A stretch of 64,000 nt of DNA from Saposhnikovia divaricata. Lineage: Eukaryota > Streptophyta > Magnoliopsida > Apiales > Apiaceae. The notes below the pieces were generated by a model. That model had not been told where the DNA came from and searched no databases. It worked only from the letters and a program-made list of their open reading frames with translations. The position numbers and the translations under genes were made by a program. The stretch is taken from the NCBI GenBank assembly GCA_036435485.1, contig CM071600.1:157554546-157618545 (forward strand), read 5' to 3'. Below are positions 32,727 to 42,190 of the stretch, piece after piece. Within the stretch, counting starts at the first letter, position 1. The number at the start of each line of letters is the position of its first letter.

Positions 32727-33702
32727 TGTTATTTCCTAGTTAGAGACCACAAGATTGTAGAAGGGAGGTTGAATACAATCTTGATGAAAATTCTTTCGAA
32801 TTAACAAAACAGCAGATAGATTTAAGATGAAAAGATAAAACTATAGAACAGAAATAAAAACATAAACAAACATACAACACACTCTTTAAAAATTTCTGGT
32901 GGATTTGTCGAGTCCACCTGAGGGTTGTATTGAAGAAAATAACCTGTGTAAACCTAATGCTCTATGCGTTTAAGCTTAGTGTTTTCTTCTCTTCTTAGCC
33001 ATGCTACACTTGAAGATATATATACTTCAAGTTTACAAACCCTACAAAATAAACGAATATTATAAAGTCAAAGTATTCTGTAGGTTTGCTGCCACTCCTT
33101 GTCTCCATATGATGCAATTTTGTCTGGATTGTCTTGGACAGATTTGCACTAGATTTACCAGCTAAATTGCTTGTGAGAATAAAGAATGTTTCTTTTTCTT
33201 TTTTGTTTCCAATACTGGCTTCCATACCCTCTTTAAGTCTATCAACCCATGTGATCTATCAGGCATGTCAAGTCGCTATCAACCGCTAATAACAAGACAT
33301 TATTGGTTGCAACATTTTATCCGTTGAAGCAGACATCGATCGATAGGTTGAATGTTGTTTGATGAAGTGTCATATCTGTTGTCGTAGAAGTTTCATCGGT
33401 TGAAACATCACTTCACTTATACAGAATTACATAGCACAGCTTATATACAATTAACTACTCTATTCTGCATATCCATTGATAGTCAACATGACTTAGGAAT
33501 TCAAGCAACTATGACAGTAACAAATAACTTATCTGTCGAGACTTAAAGTAGTATGTTACAGACTTATCAATCGATAAGCTGCCTTATCAACGGATATTTA
33601 TAGATTGGATATCCGTTGATAAGTTACAAACTTAACTTATATAAATACATTTTTCAAGGTGTTTTTGTGTGCTTATTATCAAGGACAACATAATTCCTAA
33701 CA
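32727..33702 (-). repeat. 5' LTR of the Sirevirus-like element
   Basis: 976 bp. In sense (minus) it starts TGTTAGGAATTATG and ends GGAAATAACA beside the primer site. It contains the ATTCAACCTCCCTTCTACAA block usual for this group. In plus reading, words like ATCCGTTGA and ATCAACGGATA recur around 33240-33640; they also occur in the element's coding part (for example 16560 and 30980). Confidence 0.85.
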
Positions 33703-33934
33703 AATTGGTTGTCCTGGAACAATACGAGTATGTCTAAGGTGAAAGGTGGGTTGGGTTTAGAAGCTTATATGGTTTCAATGTTGCGCTTCTGGGTAAACAT
33801 TTCTGGAACTTTATGAATAATCCTTACTCGTTGGTTGCTAGGGTATATAAAGCCAGATATTTTTCGAACACTCATGTTCTTAAGGCAAGTAAAGGGCAAA
33901 ATCTGAGTTTTATTTGGCAGGGAATTGTGACAAC

Positions 33935-33938
33935 TATG
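33935..33938. repeat. CACTA target duplication, left copy (TATG)
   Basis: TATG directly before the element and again at 39299-39302. CACTA elements normally duplicate 3 bp, so the true duplication may be ATG with the element ending one base later. Confidence 0.7.
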
Positions 33939-34180
33939 CACTACGCCATAAATGGCCTATTGCAACTTTTTGGCATGGGTGTTACCTTCTTGGATGTTAC
34001 CATAGCTATGAAATTTTTGAGCAATCGCAACCTTGTAATTGTGGTGTTACCAAATCCCCAAAAGTATGTTACTTTAGTTATAAAAGGTGTTATAGTGGAC
34101 AATACTATGAGATGTGTTACCATAGAGTATTCATGAACAAAATTTTTTTTTATTTAAAATTAATGATTTAATAATTATTT
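33939..34180. repeat. CACTA left subterminal repeat cluster
   Basis: GTGTTACC, ATGTTACC, GGTGTTACC and similar words occur at least five times in about 200 bp. From 34180 to 34560 the DNA is AT-rich (roughly 85% A+T by eye) without features. Confidence 0.65.
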
Positions 34181-34619
34181 GACTTTAAAAATAATTAATT
34201 TTAACAAAATCATTGAAGTTATCATTGTAAAATGTAATATTCCATCAAATAATTAAATTATTGAGTTTTCATAAATATTAAATTTTGTTTATAAATTTTG
34301 AATAAAAAGGTTTTAAATAAAGTAATATCCAAAAATTATTAAATTTTAACTAAATTCATTAAAAAAATTAATAAAGAAAACCATATTTATAAATATTAAT
34401 AAAGAAAACCATATTTATAAATTGTAAATTGTGAATTATTACAAAATAATAAAAATAATAAATTTAACAATTATATTTTAACATCAAGAAATTAAAATAA
34501 ATTTATAATATTTAAAAAATAAAAAAAATACACTGATTAGGATTGATTAGGATTTAGGAGTGCTGAGCGACAAACGAAAACAGTGAGCGGGTAAACAAAA
34601 ATTTAGAATTAGGCAAACA

Positions 34620-35050
34620 AAAATTTAGGAGTACTTCTTTCCTCATTTCTCTCATTCATTTCTCACTTTCATTTCTCTCACCCACACTTCTCTCGCCATT
34701 CAATTAGGCTTCGAGCAGGTTTAATCGTCGTTCCACAATTTAATTAGGGTTCGAGATGGGTCAATCGAAGTTTGGTTGAAGATTTCTATTAGGGTTCAAG
34801 CTTTGTTCAATTAAGGTATAATTCTTTCTTTATATGCTTCAAATTGTTTATACTTTGTGTTTCCTTCTTCGATTTACATGCTTTCTCTCTCCCACTCTCT
34901 CTATCTCTCTCTGTATCTCTCACTCTCTCTCCCGCTCTCTCTCTCCCCCATCTCTCTCCCTTTTTTGTCTCTCCCTTTGTATCTCTCTGTGTCTCTCTCT
35001 CCTCTCTGTCTCTCTCTTTGTTTCTATTTGATTCAAGTAGTTGTCTTGGT
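34620..35050 (+). other. Captured 5' UTR-like segment with CT-rich tract
   Basis: Plant-leader-like sequence (repeated TTAGGGTTCGAG and CATTTCTCTCA) ends in a possible donor at AATTAAG/GTATAA near 34815. A (CT)n-rich tract runs 34880-35025. The open frames across it are products of the CT repeat. Probably the leader exon and first intron of a captured gene; which gene cannot be told. Confidence 0.4.
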
Positions 35051-35429
35051 CATCAATGGAGTTTTAGGTGGCCTTTGAGTTGTTTCTGGTTAACAATTTA
35101 ATTGTTATTGTTGTTTTTCTCAAGTTATGATGGTAGTATTTACTCGGATCACAGCTGTGCTTCTTATTAAGCTCCCATAAGGAAAAAAAATTATTGTCAA
35201 CAGTCTGAAAGTTTAATGTTTCAACTTTCATTATTGTCAGTTTGAAAGTTTTACAGTATTTCATTTTTTGTGTTCCTTGTGTTTCTTTCCCTTTGCGTCC
35301 ATTATCGTAGTATATATTTGAAGAAGAAATGGGGTCTTCTGTGACAATTTTTTGTTCTTCCTTTGGAATTAATTCTTACTCTTGGGGCTAAGGACCAAGG
35401 AACATAAATTTTGTCTAATTCTATTACAG

Positions 35430-35506
35430 ATATATGCACAGATGCTCTACCAGTTGCGATCAGCGCAATGCAGCTTTTGCCCAATTTGAGATTGAAGCAG
35501 CTTCTT
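35430..35506 (+). pseudogene. Captured exon, unrecognised
   Basis: Bordered by ATTACAG on the left and GTAAGT on the right, both excellent splice sites. It reads ICTDALPVAISAMQLLPNL without a stop. I do not recognise the parent gene. It may belong to the same parent as the next exon. Confidence 0.5.
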
Positions 35507-35894
35507 GTAAGTGATTTTCGGGAGGATCTTGTACTGATTTTCCTTTTTGTTACAGTGTAATGTGATGATTGACACTATTTGTGATAATGTTCTTACTATT
35601 AAATCACTGTATTAAAGAGTATGAAACTGATTGCTCTCGGATCTGCAATGCTTGATTGTTAATATTCTTGATGTAGGTTCATTTTTTCTTGAAGAGAAGG
35701 GATGGTAAATTGTCAGACATTGAAGTTTCTAGGCTCAACTCTTAGGAATTAGGTCTTCGTATTTTGGTTGCTTTATCGTATTCCAGTCCGCTTCACTGGT
35801 ACCCTGACTACAGAATTAACCATAAGAGAGTTTATATTTGATGTTTCCATGTAGTAAGTTCATACAATTCCTATCTTGACCCTATTTTTTGCAG

Positions 35895-36056
35895 ATACTT
35901 AAAGAATTTCCTTCATTGAGAAATAATAGCAGCCTCTTTGCTTATGCTGCAAAAGCTATTGCTATCAGTGTTGCCTCACCATCCCGAGAGAATAGGATAC
36001 CTATTTCAGGAGCAAGACCAAAGCAGAAGATGAGAACATGCACACCTACATATATG
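35895..36056 (+). pseudogene. Captured exon of a spatacsin-like gene
   Basis: After the acceptor TTTTGCAG it reads LKEFPSLRNNSS, then YAAKAIAISVASPSRENR and ISGARPKQKMRTCTPT. This matches, from memory, the plant spatacsin (SPG11-like) block with K-E-F-P-S-L-R-D-N, A-K-A-I-A-V-S and G-T-R-P-K-Q-K-T-R. Only one exon is present, so it cannot encode a working protein. The likely end is at GTATGG. Confidence 0.7.
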
Positions 36057-36414
36057 TATGGTGTTATTAATTATGTGACTTTCTTTGTTTCATGTTTTAG
36101 GATTTAAAAAAAATATGTAACTTAGCAGAAAAGGTAATGTTAATTATTTTTATATTTATATTTTAAATTTTCCTAATGAAAATTGACAAAACAATAAATT
36201 CCGGACCTTTAATGTGCTGAAACATAGATAGAAATATTGTTCTAGTTCTTATAGGCCAATAATCTGAAACAGTGAACTTTACTGGCTACTATTTCCTCAA
36301 AAACAATAACCTGCTGGAGGGCCATTTTTTTTTACTTTAGAAGTGTTCTTGACATATCTATGATACTTAGTTAAAGTTTATTATTGCTTTGAGTGTGTTA
36401 CATGTAGATCTTAG

Positions 36415-36558
36415 CCATGGATGTTGAAGGATTGAAGAAGCTTAATAAGAATAAGAAACTAGTGAAGAAACTTGCAAAGAAGTACCATGCTTTTTTGGCT
36501 TCAGAATATGTCATCAAGCAAATTCCTTGTCTTTTGGGTCCAGGGCGCAACAAAGCAG
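36415..36558 (+). pseudogene. RPL10A: Captured exon of 60S ribosomal protein L10a
   Basis: A 144-bp exon with AG before and GT after it (AAAGCAG/GTTGGG). It reads MDVEGLKKLNKNKKLVKKLA and goes on to KYHAFLASE and IKQIPCLLGPG, nearly identical to plant RPL10A (uL1 family). Visible changes are P-C-L for the usual P-R-L and G-R-N for G-L-N. Only one exon of the gene is here; RPL10A is normally a cytosolic ribosome component and this copy is a transduplicated piece. Confidence 0.92.
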
Positions 36559-38096
36559 GTTGGGTTTATATTCGGTGTCTTTTTAATTGTGGTTCTTGTT
36601 ATTGATTTCCCGTGCTATGATTATTTCTTAATTTTGGCTTTTATATTTGTATTATGTTTCTTACAATTATATGTATAGGCCATTCTTCTATATAGAACAC
36701 TTTTACATAAATAACTAGTAAGAATTAACATCAATATAGCATAATCTCATTTAGATTCTAAATTTATTATTTAAGTTTTTCTTTATGCACAAAAACAAAA
36801 TCTTGCCTGAAAGTAACAAAAAATTAGGCTTAAACATAATATGGTTACATCAAAATCTCGTTATTTTTGTAGATTCTATCACATTTATTTTTTAGCAGGT
36901 TATGCATCACTATGTAGTAAAAGTATATATTATAAATATCGAGTTATATGTCAGCAATTTTATTTCTTGCATTTACTTCCTTGAGATTCAAGTTTAGCCC
37001 AGATTCCATCTGCTATATATTGTTTATTTAATTTTTTTCTGCGTGGCATTTGAAGAGAAGCAATTGAGCAAAGTGGTATTTCTCTTGTCCACTACAATTG
37101 TGCAATATTTTTAATTCAGTGAAGAGTCTTTCGCCCTCTCTATTTTGCCTCCCAAGTAATGATCACCTATATCCTTACTCATACATAAAACTTATCCTCT
37201 TGGCAAACCAGCGAAAGTGAACTATTGATCCAACGCTCTTCAGTTATTAACTCCTAGAAACTTCTTTTGTCATTTTTATCTTCTACTTGTGCAGGAAAAA
37301 CAAAGAATTTTGAGTCGATATTAGAAACTGTTCTTGTTTGCAGGTTAGTCAACCCTTTCTCAGATTGTTTTTTCCAGCTTTTATTTATTCTATATGTACT
37401 GGATAATTAGAGTGTGGTTCAAAATATAATCTATTCAATAAAGAATGTAGGCATAATTATGATTGTGATGTCAATACACCAGTGAGATATTGTTTTTTAT
37501 TTTTTTCTAAATTTACTTTAGGCTATACTTTTGATTTTTACTTTAGCTTTTCTATAATTTTTCCTTTAATTTGTGCAACATTTCTTTTGGAAATATCCAT
37601 ATTACACATTACACATGTCTATGGTGGGAATAGTTTGATATAAAATCTAAAAACTTATTTCTTTCTGGCAACTATTCGCCTGTGATTTTGCTTACCGCCA
37701 AGAAAATGGGATTAAGATGATCAAGTGTAGAACCTAGTAGAGTTATCTTAAAGTTAATACCATAAAGTGGTTCTATGTGTGGTCAAGAATCTGGAAATAC
37801 ATGTCATTCTAGGAAACTTGTTTGACTTAAAAAGTTTACTTCTATGCTGTTAACAGACCATACACAAGATCTGTAGCAATAAATATACTGCATAACTAAT
37901 CTAAATATATCATCAACAAACCATTTGCTAAATGCACTACCTTTAATATTCAGGCTTGTACTACATGCCTATACTCTATATCTAGGTAGTAGTGAGATCT
38001 GAATCCATTTCCAAGTGCATATAAGATGTCCTTTTTATAAAATTTTTATAAAATGAGACACATACTTATGGCATTTATATATGTAATATTTTGTAG

Positions 38097-38219
38097 GCTC
38101 TTGAAAACTCTCCCGAGCCACAACAATGTGTCCATTCCGATCAGTGCTCTTCAGCGTATGAAGATGACTTCTTGGATGATCTCTCAGATTTAGATAGCTG
38201 GTATGAAAGTTCGATAGCT
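38097..38219 (+). pseudogene. Captured exon, unrecognised acidic sequence
   Basis: After TTTTGTAG it reads ALENSPEPQQCVHSDQ and then AYEDDFLDDLSDLDSWYE with no stop; possible donors are at 38201 (GTATGA) and 38220 (GTACGT). Composition and framing favour a real exon. The parent gene is not recognised. Confidence 0.45.
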
Positions 38220-38466
38220 GTACGTAATATTAATTTCAGTCACTAAGTGGTAATTTTGTTGTAACTTTTATCAAGCAAAATAATCAGTTTGTTTATAAAA
38301 ATTTAATAGATTTACATTCCACCTTTCCTAGCTGCATAACAGTACCCAGATGTGTTTGAACCAATGTGGCTTTATGTAACCAACAGTTTATTACCCTCAC
38401 TCTAAAATATTCTTTATAGCCCTCCTTATATCTCTTCGACTTGTGCTAAAGTTCAATCTTTTGCAG

Positions 38467-38646
38467 GAAGCTTCTAGTCCTAACCGCACCCTCGATCTTC
38501 CTTCTGCCTTTGAGATTGGTTCACCTGGAATTAAAGCTCTCAGCAATAAAACTGTTGCTAGTGGTAGTACAAGATCAGTCATGACAATATCATTTGAATT
38601 CGCAATCAAAAGTCACATGCAAGAAAATGTAGCTTCAATGGATTGG
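38467..38646 (+). pseudogene. Captured exon of an HD-ZIP III transcription factor
   Basis: After TTTTGCAG it reads SSPNRTLDLPSAFEIGSPG, then GSTRSVMTISFEFAIKSHMQ and ENVASM. This is the region between the START and MEKHLA domains of class III HD-ZIP proteins (REVOLUTA/PHABULOSA/ATHB15 group), where the usual words are N-R-T-L-D-L-A-S-A-L-E and T-R-S-V-M-T-I-A-F-E-F. Similarity fades after about 38650, although the frame runs on to 38793. The homeodomain and the miR165/166 site are not included. Confidence 0.9.
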
Positions 38647-38849
38647 CAATATAATCAAATTGTGAAGTGGTTGTTAGAAATGAACATGCTATTTTCTTCT
38701 AGTACTTGTATGTTTCAGTTTAAGTTCTTTAGTGCTGGTGGATTTGATGTATTTGTTGGTTACTTGACTAGTTATGTTGTTGGTGAATTAAATTAGGACT
38801 TGAATTGTTGTTGGTTTGTTTGATGGGAAATTCAATATATAAGTAGTAC

Positions 38850-39298
38850 ATTTTTATTTGTTACACTTATGGTGTTACAATAGGTACAAAGTGTGTTGCA
38901 ATAAGCTATTATTTTTATCACTGCATGTGTTGCAGTAGGTAATATAGGTGTTACAATAGGCCTTGCACATTGAGCAGGTGGGCCCCACAGTAGGCCCAAA
39001 AAGTGGGACCCAGATGTGGGCCCCACATGTGGGCCCTGTGCAAAATTGTATCATCTTTTGTAACACATAAACTATGTTGCTGTAGAGTGTTTAAGATGTT
39101 GCTATAGAGATTTTTTGTAACCACATTTGCCATGTTACCTTAGGCTATTTTTGTTGTTACCTTTGGTATCTATAGCAACTGCTGAGAACCTAACACAACT
39201 GAAGTGTTACCATAGCCCTATTTTAGGCTATGACAACGTTAAACAGGGTCTACGGTAACATACTTTTGGGGTTCCAATAAGCAATCTATGGCATCGTG
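38850..39298. repeat. CACTA right subterminal repeat cluster
   Basis: GTGTTACAATAGG, TGTTGCAATAAG, TGTTGCAGTAGG and TGTTACC words recur more than eight times. Several GTGGGCCC(CAC) palindromes lie at 38980-39040. The inverted terminal repeat closes the element at 39298. Confidence 0.75.
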
Positions 39299-39302
39299 TA
39301 TG

Positions 39303-39926
39303 AAAGCTCTTAGCAAGGGTTTTAGATAGGTGTTGGGTAATAGGGAGGATATCGTTGCAACAAAGGACCAGTGGTTGCGTTTGAAGAGGAAAATCTGTGT
39401 TGAGAACAGTCACGGTTACATTGGGAGGAATGAAAAGGTTTCAAGTTATTTTATGCCTAATTCCAAATAGTGGAATGTACCTCTGATCAGTGAAAAGTTT
39501 TTGCCTGAAGATGCTCAAGCTATTATATCTACTCCTATTCCGCAGCGTGATGTGAAGGATAAACTGGTGTGGGCTAACTCGAACACAGGTGTCTATTCTG
39601 CGAAGTATGGTTATAGGTTCTGGCAAGCTCAGAATATTGGTACTCCCAATATTCCTCAATGTCTGGGCTGGTCGAAAATCTGGAGGCTACTTATTCCATA
39701 CAAGATGAAGATTTTTATATGGAGGTTCTGCCGTAACACAATTCCAGTTCGTAGAAGATTCAGCTCTAAAGGTGTGCATCTGCCTATAACATGTCCCATG
39801 TGTAGTACTAATATAGAACATCTGTTACACGTCTTTTTTGACTGCCATTTTGCTTCACAATGTTGGTCTTATGCTGGATTAAGTTATGATATGAGCTCAG
39901 TTAAATACGGCCCGACCGGTTGGTGA
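39303..39926 (+). pseudogene. LINE ORF2 C-terminal segment with zf-RVT domain
   Basis: Starts after the CACTA with KALSKGF and VLGNREDIV, then, after frame breaks, the block 39501-39910 with W-R-L/I-P-Y-K-M-K-I-F-I-W-R-type residues and the zinc motif CPMCSTNIEHLLHVFFDC. This domain follows RT in plant L1 elements. At least two stops (near 39335 and 39469) and a frameshift near 39912 kill the frame. Confidence 0.85.
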
Positions 39927-40576
39927 ATAAATTGAGTGAATGCAAGGACGAAGAGGCTGTCAAAGTATGTACAATTCTTTGGGGTATATGGCTATGGAGG
40001 AACAAAAAAGTGTGGGAGGGGAAGACTATCACAGCTTCTATAGCTATGCATAGTAGTTTTAAATCTCTCGATGACTGGAGAGAAGCAAGATATAAGCTTA
40101 AAGGGAAGGTTCAACCTAATCAACAGAAGAAACAGGTGAAATTCTTTAAGTGGAAGCCCCCGGATGAAGGCGTATTGAAGGTGAATGTAGACGTATCTTT
40201 TTTCAGAGAATCTGCAAACTTCACGGTAGGTATGGTGTTAAGAAATCATCACGGGACTTTTTTAGCAGCTAGAAATCTCTGTATGAGGTCCCATGCATCA
40301 GTTTTTGAAGCGGAGGCGATAGGTGCTCGTGAGGCTCTTTCCTGGATCAAGGATCAATGATTACATAACCACAAAGTGAAGCTGGAATCAGATGCACTTC
40401 TTGTGGTGCAAGGAGTCAGAAATGGAGTGGTGAATCTACTTGAAGTGGGGGAAGTTCTTGAGCAATGCAGGATGCTTCTTAGCGAACTAGTTGGAACTTC
40501 TTTTCAATTTGTTAGGAATCAAGCTAATAGGGTGGCACATGAGATTGCTAGATTACCCTGTTTAGTTAATTTCTAG
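39913..40576 (+). pseudogene. LINE RNase H domain
   Basis: Begins with ILWGIWLWRNKKVWEGK, then WKPPDEGVLKVNVDVSF with the first catalytic Asp, VFEAEAIGAREALSW with the Glu, and, after a TGA at 40358, LESDALLVVQGV with the next Asp. It ends in NRVAHEIARLPCLVNF and a stop at 40574. This is the RVT_3-type RNase H of plant L1 ORF2. One stop and one frameshift disable it. Confidence 0.88.
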
Positions 40577-40585
40577 AATCCAATA

Positions 40586-41173
40586 GGGTGGCACCTAAAG
40601 CCGACGGGGTCTGTGCGAGAGTATGTGAAGGCATTCACTTCTAATCTGTTGGACATTCGTTACATGGCAGAAGCGGATAGGTTGTTCAACTTCATTTCTA
40701 GGTTGAAGCCATGCGCACAGGCTGAGCTGAGGAGACATAATTTCAAGGACTTAACAGCAGCTATTGTAGCGGCAGACAGCTTAGTGGACTTTCCAACAAG
40801 TTCTAATAGCAAGGGGAAACAAACCCAAGGGGCTAAAGAGAAGGGGCAGAAGTTCAAAGGCAAGAAGAAGGTCCAAGATGAGGAATCTAGCAAAGCCAAG
40901 AATGGTGGCGGGCAAACAAAGAAGCAGTTGAAGTGCTTTATTTGTGATGGTCCTCACATGATGAAAGATTGTCCAAAGAAGGAGAAGCTGAATACTATGA
41001 CTGTGTCAGAGGGAGAGGAACCAAGGAGGGTGAATCCGCTCAGGATGGTCAATGCACTACAGATAAAGGAGGCAGTGAAGTCATCTAGTTTGTTGTATGT
41101 GCAGGTTAAGATAAATGGTCATGAGGTGATGGCTATAGTAGATACGGGAGCTACCAATAATTTTTGTGGCTGA
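40586..41173 (+). pseudogene. Chromovirus gag C-terminus and protease start
   Basis: Reads PTGSVREYVKAFTSNLL, then DRLFNFISRLKPCAQAELRR, the end of the gag capsid domain; then a Lys-rich linker and a zinc knuckle CFICDGPHMMKDC. Protease begins at SLLYVQVKINGHEVMA and reaches the active site VDTGATNNF, where one extra T near 41164 shifts the frame. The N-terminal half of gag is absent. The frame opens before the first Met at 40613, so that Met is not a real start. Confidence 0.85.
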
Positions 41174-42190
41174 CAGGAGTGTGGAATCTCTTGGCTTGGT
41201 TTTGGGAGCAAGCACCAGTCGGGTGAAAGCGGTAAATTCTGAGGCACAGGTGATCAAGGGACCAACTGAGGCAGAGCTTAGAATGGAACCATGGACTGGA
41301 AAGGTAACTCTCTTGGCTGTTCCTTTAGATGATTTCGATCTTATATTGAGGATGGACTTCTTAAGGAAACCTAAGGCATCGGTGATGCCACATCTTGGTG
41401 GGGTGATGATTGGAGAGGAAAGCAACCCTTGCTTTATGAAGGGTGTGTTTGATCGTGACTTGGGCAAGAAAAGGGAGGAAATGTTTTCAGCTATGCAGGT
41501 TGAAGCTGGGTTGAAGCATGGTGAAGTGACTTATCTAGCGGCTCTTGTGGCGGTAAAGCCTGATCAATTGGAGATACATGATGTTGTTGTTCCTACACTC
41601 AAGGAGTTTGAATATGTCATGCCTCTAGAGTTGCCTAAGAAATTTCCGCCAAGAAGGGATGTGGATCATAGGATTGAATTTGAGCCGGGTGCATGGGCGC
41701 CGTCTCAAGCCCCCTACCGTATGGGACCGATGGAGTTGGCTGAACTTAGAAAGCAGTTGGACGAGTTGTTGGAGAACGAATTCATTCAACCGTCTAAAGC
41801 TCCTTGTGGTGCCCCAGTCTTGTTCTAGAAAAAGGTAGATGGGTCATTGCGGATGTGTATAGACTATCGGGCCTTGAACAAGGTAACTATTAAAAATAAG
41901 TACCCTGTTCCAAATATTGTTGAGCTGTTTGACAGGCTCTCGAGATCTAAGTACTTCACGAAGCTAGATATGAGGTCGGGATATTGGCAAGTCAGAATTG
42001 CTGCAGGGGATGAGCCTAAGATCGCATGTGTAACGAGGTATGTGTATCATGAGTTTCTAGTTTTGCCATTTGGGTTAACAAATGCACCTGCCACATTCTG
42101 TAATCTGATGAATGATGTGCTATATGAGTACCTATACCGTTTTGTGGTAGTGTACTTAGATGATATTGTGATCTATAGTGATAGTCTGGA
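41166..42190 (+). pseudogene. Chromovirus protease end and reverse transcriptase, first part
   Basis: The frame continues protease with VESLGLVLG and DLILRMDFL, then enters RT at DHRIEFEPGAWAP and KQLDELLENEFIQPS. A TAG at 41827, where relatives have a codon one C-to-T change away, stops the frame; it resumes with LRMCIDYRALNKVT, DRLSRSKYFTKLDMRSGYWQ, LPFGLTNAPATF and the catalytic VVYLDDIVIYSD. RT is cut right after this motif by the inserted element at 42191. Confidence 0.9.

Larger units (their letters stand above)
9661..33702 (-). mobile_element. Sirevirus-like Ty1/copia element, heavily interrupted
   Basis: Parts in minus-strand order: LTR 32727-33702, primer site, gag (32674 down to about 31000), the last piece of integrase beside 30912, RT and RNase H (19910 to 16690), then a long extra coding region after pol (16122 to 9661). 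An extra region after pol is characteristic of Sireviruses (SIRE/Maximus). Internal insertions are a Tat-like gypsy (19919-30911), an hAT (17911-19104) and a retroposed unit (10750-13225). Protease and the integrase core are missing between gag and the integrase tail. The 3' LTR is not in the window. The high end lies inside a LINE, with AATTG at 33703-33707 as the likely target copy. Confidence 0.8.
33939..39298 (+). mobile_element. CACTA (CMC-EnSpm) element carrying host gene fragments
   Basis: 5360 bp. The left end CACTACGCCATAAATGGCCT pairs with the reverse-complemented right end CACGATGCCATAGATTGCTT, followed by TATTG(C/G)AAC in both: about 28 bp of imperfect inverted repeat. Subterminal TGTTACC and TGTTACAATAGG-type motifs cluster in the outer 200-450 bp, as expected for transposase-binding repeats. 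No transposase is encoded. Instead the interior has spliced-exon-like pieces with AG/GT borders from several unrelated genes, all on the plus strand, in a Pack-CACTA arrangement. It interrupts LINE ORF2 cleanly. Confidence 0.88.
33703..40581 (+). mobile_element. L1-type LINE fragment (ORF2 3' half), split by a CACTA
   Basis: Two parts, 33703-33938 and 39299-40581, belong to one plant L1 ORF2. The first encodes GFRSLYGFNVALLGKHFW and VARVYKARYF. The second encodes the rest of the C-terminal region, a zf-RVT domain and an RNase H. The protein alignment continues across the CACTA insertion when one copy of TATG is removed. The RT part is missing on the left, because the Sirevirus inserted there. 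The 3' tail is missing too: the LINE abuts a chromovirus gag fragment at 40582 without poly(A). Confidence 0.85.

Noticed and set aside
34834..35101. Three overlapping Ser/Leu-rich frames
   Set aside because: They are translations of the CT-rich tract in all phases.
36415..36558. A resident RPL10A gene
   Set aside because: Only one exon is present and it is inside a CACTA element with exons of other genes.
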